A stretch of 64,000 nt of DNA. It comes from Megaleporinus macrocephalus. Lineage: Eukaryota; Chordata; Actinopteri; Characiformes; Anostomidae. The notes beneath the pieces were generated by a model that was given only the letters and a program-made list of their open reading frames with translations, did no database searches and was not told the DNA's origin. The position numbers were made by a program, and so were the translations under genes. Shown here one piece after another: positions 23,165 to 35,918 of this stretch (position 1 is its first letter; each line of letters starts with the position of its first letter). The DNA is taken from positions 12,865,962-12,929,961 of the forward strand of contig CM038720.1 of the NCBI GenBank assembly GCA_021613375.1, given 5' to 3'.

Positions 23165-23465
23165 CATGGTGGCAGCATGAATCCATGCAAATGTTGACAT
23201 GGTAAACGTGTTAGGAGCGTAAATGGCCAAAGGAGAGCTTTAGCAGTGTAGATTGTCTACTTAAGGTAGAAAAAGGTTAAACAATTAGCATCTGGTATAT
23301 TCCGCCATTGCAGTCGACAGCAAGCAAAAATTGGGAAAAATGAACTGTTCAACTCGCTGATGTGGTCAGCAGTACATGGCCATTTACAATGGGAGAATAT
23401 TCAGTTGTGGCTCTATTGAAAACAGTGTAATATCCAGTTTGCCATTGTCCATCTACCACAAACAT
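23165..23465 (+). repeat. About 285-bp dispersed repeat (unclassified), copy 1
   Basis: From GCATGAATCCATGCAAATG to TTGCCATTGTCC it matches 27854-28137 nearly base for base, with shared words GGCCAAAGGAGAG, ATTCCGCCATTGCAGTCGA and TACATGGCCATTTACAATGG. The final 60 bp are repeated again at 23743-23805. No coding frame. Confidence 0.8.
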
Positions 23466-23745
23466 GGTCCCATATTCTGTTACATCATGTGGACGGCCAG
23501 GTACGTGAATGTTGTGAGGGCACCTGGATGCAGTGTTTAAAGCGAATTGAGGGAGTTTAATACTTTGGGCAACATTCTGCTGGGAAATCCTGGGTCCCGC
23601 CGTTCAAGTGGGCATCACTTTGACACATACCACTTACCTAAACTTTGTGTGGAACCTGCTGCACCCCCAGTGATACTCCCTAAAGAGAGTGTCATAACAT
23701 AACAAGATAATCCAAGTTATAAAGATGATATACAACAAAGAAGGT
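23466..23745 (+). pseudogene. Second copy of the Tc1/mariner transposase middle segment
   Basis: Direct repeat of 22226-22525 with the same word order, from CCCATATTCTGTTACATCAT to GATATACAACAAAGAAGGT, including a shared non-consensus stretch CCTAAAGAGAGTGTCATAAC. The pair therefore arose by duplication of one decayed copy and not by two insertions. Confidence 0.75.
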
Positions 23746-24124
23746 GGCTCTATTGAAAACAGTGTAATATCCAGTTTGCCATTGTCCATCTACCGCAAAC
23801 ATGTGAACCCAGCATAAGAAGCTCAGTAGTACAGTAGTGCTACAGCCAGGAGATAATTTTACAAGCGGAAAACATCTAGAACATTTCAGGTTATACATTT
23901 TCAAGTGCATGCACAAGCTTGAGAACTGGCAAAATCAGCACAATCAGCCCATATAGGCGTCACATTGGAGAGACGAAGAGGCAGAATGCAAGTGCATAAG
24001 CGGATGGCAGTTTAATTAGAAACAAACATAAAACCTAAACCAAACCAAGAGAACAAAGAAAAACAAGAAACTAGAATACTGACATACAAATAAAACTACA
24101 AACAAAGACAAAGTTAACATAAAT
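23746..24124. other. Duplicated tail of the 285-bp repeat, then unassigned sequence
   Basis: 23743-23805 repeats 23404-23466. The remainder shows nothing recognisable. Confidence 0.5.
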
Positions 24125-24718
24125 TAGTGATGGGCAAATGATACCGAGGCTTCAGAGCTTGTGTAGAGAAATCCAGGAACCCGTTTATGAAGCGCGTATC
24201 AAGGCTTGCTTCGTTAAGGGCGAGTGACGTCACTGATGACATCTGAAGCCTCGCTGGTTCAGGATGTGGTTCGAGTATAGGTGTGATTTATTGTTTCTTA
24301 ATAAAAAAATTAATTAAGTCACCCCACCATCACTGTCCCATCTCTTAAAAGCACAGCAGTTTTAATATAAACATCACGTTTGGATATATTTACTGAGTGA
24401 AATCGTACTGGCAGGTTTTTTATTTTAATTAACAGGGCCCTGTTAGCATAACCCACACAATTAAATACAGATTAGATGAACAAATGAATAAACCACAGAA
24501 AAAGTAAATTAAGGTTTTTAATGTATATACTTGGCAGTGTGTATTTCGCATGCTGACAATGTTGTAAGAGGCCATCACAAATAGTTGAACTGACAATAAA
24601 AGTTTTGGCCAGCAGGGGGGGGTTGGTGTGCACATGAAGCTTCGAGAAATGAAGCTTTTTTCGAACCACCTGGAGGGAAAGCGTCAATGCTTCAAGAGGC
24701 GTCATCTGGCCATCACTA
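24125..24718. mobile_element. Non-autonomous hAT element with perfect 8-bp target duplication
   Basis: Terminal repeats TAGTGATGG and CCATCACTA are flanked on both sides by ACATAAAT (24117-24124 and 24719-24726). Subterminal GAGGCTTCAGAGCTT and AAGCTTCGAGAAATGAAGC words recur in both ends. At 594 bp it has no transposase. Confidence 0.93.
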
Positions 24719-24726
24719 ACATAAAT

Positions 24727-25044
24727 CCAATAATCAGGTAACAAGTCACAAAGCTCACAGAGACACAAAGCAAGACAAAACACCAAGCACAGACTAACCA
24801 GACAACCAGGGATAAATACAGGAACTAACAATCAACACCTGGGGCTAACAAGGTGGGGGGCGGAGACAGAGAGCGGAGACAAGGATCACATGTCAAAACA
24901 GATCCACATGGTGGGGAACATAGACACAAGCACATGGGACAGACAAGGGAGTGTAAACAAAGACAGACAGACAGACAGACAAGAGATAGGGCAGACGTGA
25001 CAAAAGACAGCATATAGGCAAATTAGAGTAACAGATATTTAGCA
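24727..25044. other. Unassigned, with (GACA)n
   Basis: GACAGACAGACAGACAGACA lies at about 24962-24981. Otherwise purine-rich non-coding DNA. Confidence 0.5.
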
Positions 25045-25600
25045 TTTACAGCGCCACCTAACGACATATCCATACCAAAATTGGTAGGCCACCTCAGAAT
25101 CCAGTCTTGAATAAGTGTGTCAAGTTTCAAATGTTTTGATTGAAGCATTCTCGATTTTTTTAATAAATATGATTTTTTTTCAGAGGGGTTTATTAGCATA
25201 TGATGGCCATAATTATTTACTGTCTTATTTACTGTCTTGTAAATTTTTTCAGGGTTTTTGGTCACAAAACCTCTGACTAGTTCGCAAAAGTAGCTTAGGC
25301 ATATTATGCAAATAAGTGGGCAGAGCTAAAAGCTCTAAAATAGTGATGTGTCTTGAGCCTCAGGAAAAAAAACTGATTTAGTTTGTATCAAATCTTGTTC
25401 AAGAGTTATGAAACAAAACTTGTTTTATAGTGCCATAGCGCCACCATCAGGCCAAGGATTAATGTAAAAAAAATTTTTTTACACTTGCTGTACTTAGTGT
25501 GGGCCTTACGGTTTTTGCTCCACAAGAAAAAAATAACAATAATAATAATAACAATAATAATAAGAAGAAGAAGTAGAAGAAGAAGAAGAAAAAACCCAAC
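25045..25600 (+). repeat. Dispersed repeat ending in (AAT)n/(AAG)n tail
   Basis: The passage begins near TTACAGCGCCACCTAACGAC and ends with TACGGTTTTTGCTCCACAAG followed by (AATAAT)n and (AAG)n. This layout matches an abundant fish repeat whose copies end in degenerate AAT/AAG microsatellites. Class not determined. Confidence 0.55.
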
Positions 25601-26179
25601 AATTACAACAGGGTCCCTGTACGGGATCTAGTGTTGCCAGTTTGAAGGAAGGAAGTTGTAGCGATGGAAGCCCTCCCTTTAGATGAGGTTGCATTGAAAC
25701 TTGAACACTGGAGCCAGTCGGGCTCTTTTAGGGCTCTATTATATCGAGTATTTTGGCTAACTTAGCCCAGGCTGGTTGTGGTAACTCTTTCACTTCGAGA
25801 ATCTAAACGTATAATTTGGTGGGGCTGTTTGTGGGAGATGTTAGTCTGTCTCCTACTTCTCATGGCAGTGGGCTGTGAGTGTGGTTCTAATAAAAACTTT
25901 TTCAGCTTCAGGAATGACAGAAAAACACATCACCAGCCTCCAGATGATCAGGACAGCATGTGTCAGACATTACGTTCTTCAGCAACACGTTCGCACCTTT
26001 TCTAAACCTGATAATTTCGACTAATTTACTGCCACCGGTGCTGCCGCTTTGTTCCGAGAAGCGCTTTCACAGTTTCCCTTCACTTTGGCAGAGGAAGTAG
26101 CGTTTTTCAGATGACTGTGAATGACTGCGAGGCTTGTCAGTAATAATTTTACTATTGGAGTCTGTTGGCGAAAATACAA
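25601..26179. other. Unassigned sequence
   Basis: No recognisable feature. The 75-codon frame at 25778-26005 has no known domain. Confidence 0.4.
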
Positions 26180-26330
26180 CAATCCGCCATACCATTCAAA
26201 CCACCTCCTTCTTAAAACGATACCTGTCCACTTTTATCAGCTCCACTTATCATGTTGGAGCACTTTGTAGTTCTACAACTGTAGTCCATCTGTTTCTCTG
26301 TGTACTCTGTGACTCAATGTGTCAATGAAA
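26180..26330. mobile_element. Palindromic MITE, left-end fragment
   Basis: ATACCATTCAAACCACCTCC, TTTTATCAGCTCCACTTATC, CACTTTGTAGTTCTACAACT and GTCCATCTGTTTCTCTGTGT follow the family order, then the copy ends. Confidence 0.75.
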
Positions 26331-27035
26331 GCCTTAGTGTTGTCCACAAAACCAAAGTAACAATCCCAGAAAAGAATTCAATCTTTCCTAATATCTCAAT
26401 TAAACTACAAGACATAGACTCGTTTAACCAGTTTCAAACCAGTAAACAGTGAGGTTACATCTAAAGACTTATCAACATTACTTCAGCCATAGTGCAACAC
26501 ACACCTCTTATACATTAGCATTAATAAAAGTAGAGAACTTGTTATTTATAGCTACAGACGATGTTAGCCCACTGTATACTGAGCACCAAAGCCTAGCATC
26601 GCCAGTAACGCTATTATGATGGACTCATTTCATTAGTGAACTAGACTTTAAGTGACTTACACTTTTTTGGAAATATAGCTTTGTTTGCTCCCATCCTCAC
26701 TCACTTTTGACACCCATGTGTCCCCCACAATGCATCGGTCAGTCTCGCATACATGACTGGAAGTTCCCTCCAGTTTTGGAGCTGCTAACAACCAAACGTA
26801 GCTACAGAGTCTCACGTGACAGCAGGGAGAGGCACAGCCAATCACACTGGCCATATTACTTGAGTAGAAAACTTGATTTCTGCACCTCTTGGTTAATCAG
26901 ACGTTGACTGATCGGGGTCTTTTTTTCAGAGGGGATCAAATTATTGGTGGGGACAATTCAGTAATCGCTGGATATTGGAGGGGACACGTCACTTCAGTCC
27001 ATGCTAATTCTACTGCCTTGGATCATGACCATTAA
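26331..27035. other. Unassigned sequence
   Basis: No recognisable feature. Confidence 0.4.
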
Positions 27036-27404
27036 ATATCCAGCCCACCGCATCTTGTGGGGCAGCAGCCTTTGACTACTAATGAAGGGCAACAGGTTGA
27101 CCAACAAACAAACTATACAGCAACACGTGAGCCAATGCCTGAGAATTTACATCTACAACATGGGCCAGCAAGGTAGGCGTGTCTAATAAAGTGGACTGTG
27201 AGTGATCTATTCACACCAGCACAATGCACACTAACACACCACCACCATGTCAGTATCACCGGTATCAGCGGTGAGAATGACCCACCATCCAAATAATACC
27301 TACTCTGTGGTGGTCAGGTGGGGGGCCTGGCAACTGAAAAACAGAGTAAAGGTGGGATATCAAAGTACACAGAGAGACAGATGGACTACAATGTAAGTGT
27401 AGAA
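27036..27404. mobile_element. Palindromic MITE, left part of an interrupted copy
   Basis: Runs from the centre of the family (TGACTACTAATGAAGG) through ACACCAGCACAATGCACACT, TGAGAATGACCCACCATCC and CAGATGGACTACAATGTAAG to GTGTAGAA, where the hAT element at 27405 interrupts it. The remainder resumes at 28983. Confidence 0.85.
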
Positions 27405-27679
27405 CAGGGGTCACTAATAGGTGGACCGAGCCTGGATTCGGACCCAGATGTTGTCCAATGCGGACCCAAACCGATAAACTATTAAGAATGATTTCATCTT
27501 GACTGTGTTTATTTTAAGTAGCGGAGCTTTTCTTGTCTTTACGGTATACAGGCTTTACAGCGCAGTGAACTCAGAGACCAGACGCATGTGCTCTAAGATC
27601 ACCGAAGACGCTCCTCAGCCAATCAAATCTGTGCAGATTGGGCCGACGCAAGATATGAAGCGAGGAGCAGCAGTCAGAG

Positions 27680-27830
27680 ACTAAAACGAGTCAAAAAGAA
27701 TAACGAGCTCTAAAAACAGAAAAGTCCACAGCGAAAACTGACTGTTTAACCAGGAACGGTTATGGAATGGACTTGCTTGACTAGTTTTGGAGAATACCGC
27801 TGTGTAAAACCAACCATCCATCCATCCATT
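27680..27830 (+). pseudogene. Trace of hAT transposase N-terminus
   Basis: Around 27719-27765 one frame reads RKVHSEN, a stop, then LFNQE, close to the start of transposases whose N-terminus reads RKVDSEN-x-x-FNQEW. Only about 30 codons are recognisable. Low-information match, by eye. Confidence 0.4.
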
Positions 27831-27853
27831 CATCCATTATCTGCCGCTTAGTC
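27763..27853 (+). repeat. Left copy of a direct duplication flanking the 285-bp repeat
   Basis: TGGAATGGACTTGC to CTGCCGCTTAGTCC matches 28138-28221 (TGAATGGACCTGC to CTGCCACTTAATCC) along about 85 bp, including TTTTGGAGAATACCGCTGTG in both. The 285-bp repeat lies exactly between them. Confidence 0.8.
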
Positions 27854-28137
27854 CCGCATGAATCCACGCAAATGTTGACATGGTAAAAGTGTTAGGAGTG
27901 TAAATGGCCAAAGGAGAGTCCTAGCAGTGTAGATTGTCTATTTAAGGTAGAAAAAGGCCAAACAATTAGCATCTGGTTTATTCCGCCATTGCAGTCGAGA
28001 GCAAAAATTGGGAAAACTGGGAAAACTGTTTAGCTAGCCGTTGTGGTCAGCGGTACATGGCCATTTACAATGGGAGAATATTCAGTTGTGGCTCTATTGA
28101 AAACAGTGTAATATCCACTTTGCCATTGTCCTGCCAT
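27854..28137 (+). repeat. About 285-bp dispersed repeat, copy 2
   Basis: Matches 23165-23465 from GCATGAATCCACGCAAATG to TTGCCATTGTCC with a few substitutions and a small duplication of GGGAAAACT. Confidence 0.85.
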
Positions 28138-28221
28138 TGAATGGACCTGCTCGTCTAGTTTTGGAGAATACCGCTGTGTAAAACCAACCATCCATCCATC
28201 CATTATCTGCCACTTAATCCT
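28138..28221 (+). repeat. Right copy of the flanking direct duplication
   Basis: Partner of 27763-27853. It lacks one ATTC unit of the (ATCC)n run. Confidence 0.8.
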
Positions 28222-28455
28222 GCTAGTCGGGTTGGAGCCAATTCCAGCGTCATCAGGTGAGGGCGGGGTACATCATGGACAGTTCGCCAGTCCATTGCAT
28301 GGCCAACACTCACTCACACACTCATACCTACAGGCAATTTAGAGTGACCAATCAACCTATCAAGCATGTGTTTGGACTGTGGGGGGAAACCAGAGTACCC
28401 GAAGGAAACCCACTTAAGCACGGGGAGAACATACACACTCCACACAGAACGGTCC
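28190..28455 (+). repeat. Dispersed teleost repeat (CATCCATTATCTGCC ... ACACAGAACGG)
   Basis: The order CCATCCATTATCTGCCACTT, GGTACATCATGGACAGTTCG, CAATTTAGAGTGACCAATCA, GTTTGGACTGTGGGGGGAAA and CACGGGGAGAACATACACAC is that of a very common fish repeat. The last part is shared in form with L2-type LINE tails. Confidence 0.65.
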
Positions 28456-28461
28456 GGACCA

Positions 28462-28640
28462 GGAGTCAATTCAAGAGTTTTATTGTCATGTGTACAGCAG
28501 AACAGACAGTTACACTGTACAATGAAATTCTTACTTTGCTGTTCCTCCATTCACCAATAGATAAAGATAACAAATAAAAGAAATAATAAAAAATATATAC
28601 AAAATATACAAAGTATAATAATATAAGTTGAAGTAAATAA
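28462..28640 (+). repeat. Dispersed repeat (TTATTGTCATGTGTACAGC type)
   Basis: AGAGTTTTATTGTCATGTGT, CAGCAGAACAGACAGTTACAC and CAATGAAATTCTTACTTTGC are a familiar fish repeat signature, followed by an AT-rich tail. A diverged relative lies at 54305-54470. Confidence 0.5.
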
Positions 28641-28982
28641 AAGTATTTTTATAGTTAAAGAACTTTCTCTATAAATAAACACTTTAAGATTCTCTTTTTT
28701 TAATGTAGCTCTTGTTTTTATTAAAATAATTAAAAAACATTTATTTGGAGTTTTATAAATAACTCATTCAGTTCAGCATTTAAACAGTAAATATACTAAA
28801 ATATGAACGACTGAACGATATTTGTAATAGGTTTGTCTTTCAGTTGCTGATGGTATACGATGCTGATACTTCAGTATACAGGATATGGCACTGAATCATA
28901 ACACAAGTTAGAAATGATGACGGTCCGGACTGAGGAAATCTCCTCTAACTAGACCCCACTGAACTGTAATTAAACACCCCTG

Positions 28983-29058
28983 GTGTAGAACCACAAAGTG
29001 CTCCTATATGGTAAGTGGAGCTGAGAGAAGGCACAGATACTGTAGAAACAGAGAGGAG
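28983..29058. mobile_element. Palindromic MITE, right part of the interrupted copy
   Basis: After the target duplication the family continues with CCACAAAGTGCTCCTATATG and GTAAGTGGAGCTGAG, completing the copy that began at 27036. Confidence 0.85.
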
Positions 29059-29289
29059 GTTTTCATGTTATGTGTAAATGAACATAATAAGATGATGGCA
29101 CTTCATAGTGTTGGTTGTGTACAGGCGCTCTACTGTGTAATTGGTCTAACACTCTCTTACTCTCTTTTATAATACATTCAGTTTGTGCTGTAGACGTACT
29201 GGCGCTGGCCACGATATCCTCAGAACATCGTATAGTGATGTAATTTATCATAACAAACAATTATAATAATGATAACATTTCCTTATATT
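29059..29289. other. Unassigned sequence
   Basis: No recognisable feature. Confidence 0.4.
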
Positions 29290-30272
29290 TCCCAGCGATG
29301 TTTGCTGTTGTGGAGTCAAAGCCTTTCGCACACTTAGTGTAGATTGCATTGAAGTTAAAACAGTTCTTCATTTTCTCCGTCGTTATATTTTAGTACCCGG
29401 CTAATTAACAAAACGGCACTGATGTGGATCATCGGGAGCCAATTATACTAATGGTGTCTGACACTATAGGCAGAGGGGGTGCTGCAGTCTGCTTAACTGG
29501 GTGGAATCCACACAGCAGCAGTACTGTGTACACTAATTAATACATACAATAAGACAATCATTCGGAGCACTCGGAGCTTGTAAAATAACGGGCGTCCGTT
29601 TTTCCCCCACGTGCGGCCTCAGGTTAACAACTGCTGTTGGAGTAATTGTGTGTTTGCGTGCCACTCTTCTAAAGAGGAACGCTGTATTTTTTTTTCCCGA
29701 GAAGAGCAATTCGGGACCGTTCCTCGAGGGGTCCTGTCGGTGAATGTGCTTTATTGTGGTCATAAATTTCAGCCTTATCAGTAATAAACACGACGGCGCG
29801 TAGGACTTGAAAAGCCTTCCTCCCAAGTGCCGAAATTACAGGCCATTCATAAGAGAGTCTGCGCTAAACAGACAGCCGTACTCAGGAGGTGAATTGCTAT
29901 CGGTAAGGTTAATAGATGCGTGTAATAGCATATTTCAATCTAATATTCTAGCATTGCTAACAAACAGGAGCTAGAAGGGGCCGGCTAGCTCGATACAAAT
30001 GAGATCGTGCCGGCCTCTCCATAAGCGGTCATTAATTATTAGCCACGTGACTGTTTTTAATGATGAGTCTCTGTTAAGGATTACGATTAATCAAATTACC
30101 TTTGCGCTGCTCTCAGCCTTTAATTACCTGCTAACCGTGTGTGCAGTCTGACCCGTTTGATGACTGGGTGAGGGATGAAAACCCCACAGCTTCTTTTCTG
30201 TTTACGTTCCGTGGTTGAGGGGTGGGCCTTTGGGTGGGCAGCAGAGATGATCGCGAGTTGGTTCCCAAGACG
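29290..30272. other. Low-repeat block, candidate conserved non-coding DNA
   Basis: Non-repetitive sequence with several TAAT-type homeodomain-like words: CATTAATTATTAG (30030-30042), CGATTAATCAAATTACC and CTTTAATTACC (30084-30128). Of all unique blocks in the window this one looks most like a developmental enhancer. No alignment was possible. Confidence 0.35.
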
Positions 30273-31880
30273 CTGAGGTGCAAGCAGTGCTTAATCATGT
30301 TCAGTCAAGACCAGGATGAGTCTTGAGTCTCCATGTTGTGACTCTCTGCAAGTCCCAGTAGACTCTGTGAGGTGAGAGTTTAAGCAGAGTCCGAACAGCC
30401 TGAGAGGTTTCTGAGAGGCAGGTTTGAGTCAAGTCTGGAGTTGCGAGTCTCAGTTAAGTCTCTGAGGAAAGAGTTAAAGCAGAGTCTGAACACCCTGGGG
30501 TTCAAGTCTGAGTCAGATCTTGAGTCTCTAGGGTGCAAGTGTGAGTCTGGAGTTTCTGAGAGGCAGGTTTGAGTCGAGTCTGGAGTTGCGAATCTCAGTT
30601 AAGTCTCTGAGGTAAGAGTTCAAGCAGAGTCTGAACACCCTGGGGTTCAAGTCTGAGTCAGATCTCGAGTCTCTGGGGTGCAAGTTTGAGTCTGGAGTTT
30701 CTGAGAGGCAGGTTTGAGTCGAGTCTGGAATTGCAAGTGTCAGTTAAGTCCCTGCAAGTCCCAGTTGAGTCTCTGAGGTATAAGCAGTGCTTAATCATGT
30801 TCAGTCTGTGTGCGAGACCAGGATGAGTCTTGAGTCTCCATGTTGTGAGTCTCTGCAAGTCCCAGTAGACTCTGTGAGGTGAGAGTTTAAGCAGAGTTGA
30901 GACACTCCGGGGTTCTAGTCTGTGAGTCCAAGTCGCATCTCAAGTCTCTGAGGTGCGAGTCCATAGTGAAACTCTGAGTTGTGAGTCTCGGTTAAGTCTC
31001 TGCAAGTCCCAGTCATGTCTCTGAGGTGAGAGTTTAAGCTGAGTCTAGGCACTCTGAGGTTCTAGACTGAGTCATATCTCGAGTCTCTGGGGTGCGACTT
31101 TGTGTCTTAAATTTCTGAGAGGCAGGTTTGAGTCTGGAGTCAGTGAGTTGCGAGTCTTGGTCAAGTCTCTGCAAGTCCCAGTTGAGTCTCTGAGGTATTA
31201 GCAGTGCTTAATCATGTTCAGTCTGTGTGCGAGACCAGCATGAGTCTTGAGTCTCCGTGTTGTGAGTCTCTGCAAATCCCAGTAGACTCTGTAAGGTGAG
31301 AGTTTAAGCAGATTGGAGACACTCTGGGGTTCTAGTCTGAGTAAATTTTTAAGTCTCTGGGGTGCAACTTTGAATCTTGAATTTCTGAGAGGCAGGATTG
31401 AGTCAAGTCTGGAGTCTCTGAGGCCAAGTTGAGTCTCAAGTATCTAAGGTACAAATCCAAGTCAAATTTCATGTATCTGAGGTGCAAGTCTGAAGCGAGT
31501 CTTGAGTCTCTAAGGTCAGAGTCCATTTCAGATCTCTGAGTTGCAAGTCCAAGTTGCATATCAGTGAGTCCAAGTTGAGTATCTGTGAGTTCCAGTTGCG
31601 TCTCTGAGTTTCACGTTTATGTCGAGTGTCGAGTCACTGCTGTGCGAGTTGTGGCTCAAGTTTCTGGATTGCGAGACCGAGTCAAGTCCTGAGTCACCAA
31701 GGTGCAAGTTTAAGTACAGTCTGGAGTTTTAGAGGTGTCCAAGTCCCAAGTTCAAGTCTCGACTCTCTTAGGATGAGAGTCCACTTGGAGTCTCCAGCCT
31801 GTTAGTCATTACGGTAAGCCTAAGTCCAGTCTTAAGTGTCTGGGCTGCGAGTCTGAGTATAGATGATACCCAAGTCTGAG
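30273..31880. repeat. Degenerate GAGTC-rich repeat with longer-period duplications
   Basis: Nearly every 10-20 bp carries GAGTC, AAGTC or GAGTCT. A longer block beginning AGCAGTGCTTAATCATGTTC recurs at about 30283, 30783 and 31200, each followed by GAGACCAG (or AAGACCAG), AGTCTTGAGTCTCC and AGTAGACTCTGT. The frames at 30658-30858 and 31332-31559 are by-products of this repeat. It grades into the uniform array that follows. Confidence 0.9.
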
Positions 31881-33620
31881 TCAAGTCTCAAGTGTTTTAC
31901 GTGCAAGTCTAAGTTAAGTGTTGAGTCTCTAGTGTTTCAGGTGCAAGTCTAAGTTAAGTGTTGAGTCTTTAGTGTTTGAGGTGCAAGTCTAAGTTAAGTG
32001 TTGAGTCTTTAGTGTTTGAGGTGCAAGTCTAAGTTAAGTGCTGAGTCTCTAGTGTTTGAGGTGCAAGTCTAAGTTAAGTGTTGAGTCTCTAGTGTTTGAG
32101 GTGCAAGTCTAAGTTAAGTGTTGAGTCTTTAGTGTTTGAGGTGCAAGTCTAAGTTAAGTGTTGAGTCTCTAGTGTTTCAGGTGCAAGTCTAAGTTAAGTG
32201 TTAAGTCTCTAGTGTTTGAGGTGCAAGTCTAAGTTAAGTGTTGAGTCTTTAGTGTTTGAGGTGCAAGTCTAAGTTAAGTGTTGAGTCTCTAGTGTTTGAG
32301 GTGCAAGTCTAAGTTAAGTGTTGAGTCTTTAGTGTTTGAGGTGCAAGTCTAAGTTAAGTGTTGAGTCTCTAGTGTTTGAGGTGCAAGTCTAAGTTAAGTG
32401 TTGAGTCTCTAGTGTTTGAGGTGCAAGTCTAAGTTAAGTGCTGAGTCTCTAGTGTTTAAGGTGCAAGTCTAAGTTAAGTGTTGAGTCTCTAGTGTTTGAG
32501 GTGCAAGTCTAAGTTAAGTGCTGAGTCTCTAGTGTTTGAGGTGCAAGTCTAAGTTAAGTGTTGAGTCTTTAGTGTTTAGGGTGCAAGTCAAAGTTAAGTG
32601 TTGAGTCTGTAGTGTTTGAGGTGCAAGTCTAAGTTAAATGCTGAGTCTCTAGTGTTTGAGGTGCAAGTCTAAGTTAAATGTTGAGTCTCTAGTATTTGAG
32701 ATGCAAGTCTAAGTTAAGTGCTGAGTCTCTAGTGTTTAAGGTGCAAGTCTAAGTTAAGTGTTGAGTCTCTAGTGTTTGAGGTGCAAGTCTAAGTTAAGTG
32801 TTGAGTCTCTAGTGTTTGAGGTGCAAGTCTAAGTTAAGTGTTGAGTCTTTAGTGTTTGAGGTGCAAGTCTAAGTTAAGTGTTGAGTCTTTAGTGTTTGAG
32901 GTGCAAGTCTAAGTTAAGTGTTGAGTCTCTAGTGTTTGAGGTGCAAGTCTAAGTTAAATGTTGAGTCTCTAGTGTTTGAGGTGCAAGTCTAAGTTAAGTG
33001 TTGAGTCTTTAGTGTTTGAGGTGCAAGTCTAAGTTAAGTGCTGAGTCTCTAGTGTTTAAGGTGCAAGTCTAAGTTAAGTGTTGAGTCTCTAGTGTTTGAG
33101 GTGCAAGTCTAAGTTAAATGTTGAGTCTCTAGTATTTGAGATGCAAGTCTAAGTTAAGTGCTGAGTCTCTAGTATTTGAGGTGCAAGTCTAAGTTAAGTG
33201 TTGAGTCTCTAGTGTTTGAGGTGCAAGTCTAAGTTAAGTGTTGAGTCTTTAGTGTTTGAGGTGCAAGTCTAAGTTAAGTGTTGAGTCTTTAGTGTTTGAG
33301 GTGCAAGTCTAAGTTAAGTGTTGAGTCTCTAGTGTTTGAGGTGCAAGTCTAAGTTAAATGTTGAGTCTCTAGTGTTTGAGGTGCAAGTCTAAGTTAAGTG
33401 TTGAGTCTTTAGTGTTTGAGGTGCAAGTCTAAGTTAAGTGCTGAGTCTCTAGTGTTTAAGGTGCAAGTCTAAGTTAAGTGTTGAGTCTCTAGTGTTTGAG
33501 GTGCAAGTCTAAGTTAAATGTTGAGTCTCTAGTATTTGAGATGCAAGTCTAAGTTAAGTGCTGAGTCTCTAGTGTTTGTGCTGCAAGTCTAAGTTAAGTG
33601 TTGAGTCTCTAATGTTTGAG
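31881..33620. repeat. 40-bp minisatellite, about 43 units, with 400/440-bp higher-order repeats
   Basis: The unit is GTGCAAGTCTAAGTTAAGTG followed by TTGAGTCTCTAGTGTTTGAG. The period of 40 is kept from end to end with no insertion or deletion. Marker variants (TTAAATG, CTTTAGTG, AGTGTTTAAG, AGTATTTGAGATG) appear in the same order in three successive blocks ending at about 32700, 33140 and 33540, giving an 11-unit then a 10-unit higher-order repeat. The array ends 88 bp before the exon at 33709. Confidence 0.97.
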
Positions 33621-33647
33621 TGGCAAGAGACAGTATCACCATATTGA

Positions 33648-34579
<932 letters not shown>

Positions 34580-34764
34580 AGAACCAAACATTTATGTTTG
34601 ACACTAAGATTTAAGACACATGACAAAGTATCAGCCACTATATTTTCACTTCCCTTTTTATGGTGAATTTCAAGAGGGGATGTTTGGACCAACAAAGACC
34701 ATCTCATTAGAAGTTGGTTAGAGTTACTCAACCCAAAAAACAATGGGTTATGGTCAGTATAAAC

Positions 34765-35918
<1,154 letters not shown>

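Larger units (their letters stand above)
27405..28982 (+). mobile_element. hAT element, 1578 bp, with 8-bp target duplication, itself carrying insertions
   Basis: Starts CAGGGGTCACTAATAGG and ends CACCCCTG. Both sides are flanked by GTGTAGAA (27397-27404 and 28983-28990), and removing one copy restores the palindromic MITE. Near 27690-27765 a decayed N-terminal coding trace is present (a RKV-SEN and LFNQE pattern), like that of BED/GTF2IRD2-type hAT proteins. The interior has been invaded by the 285-bp repeat and by two other dispersed repeats, so no transposase survives. Confidence 0.88.

Noticed and set aside
31881..33620. CRISPR-like array of regular repeats
   Set aside because: The units are contiguous with no unique spacers, and the genome is a vertebrate. 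It is a minisatellite.
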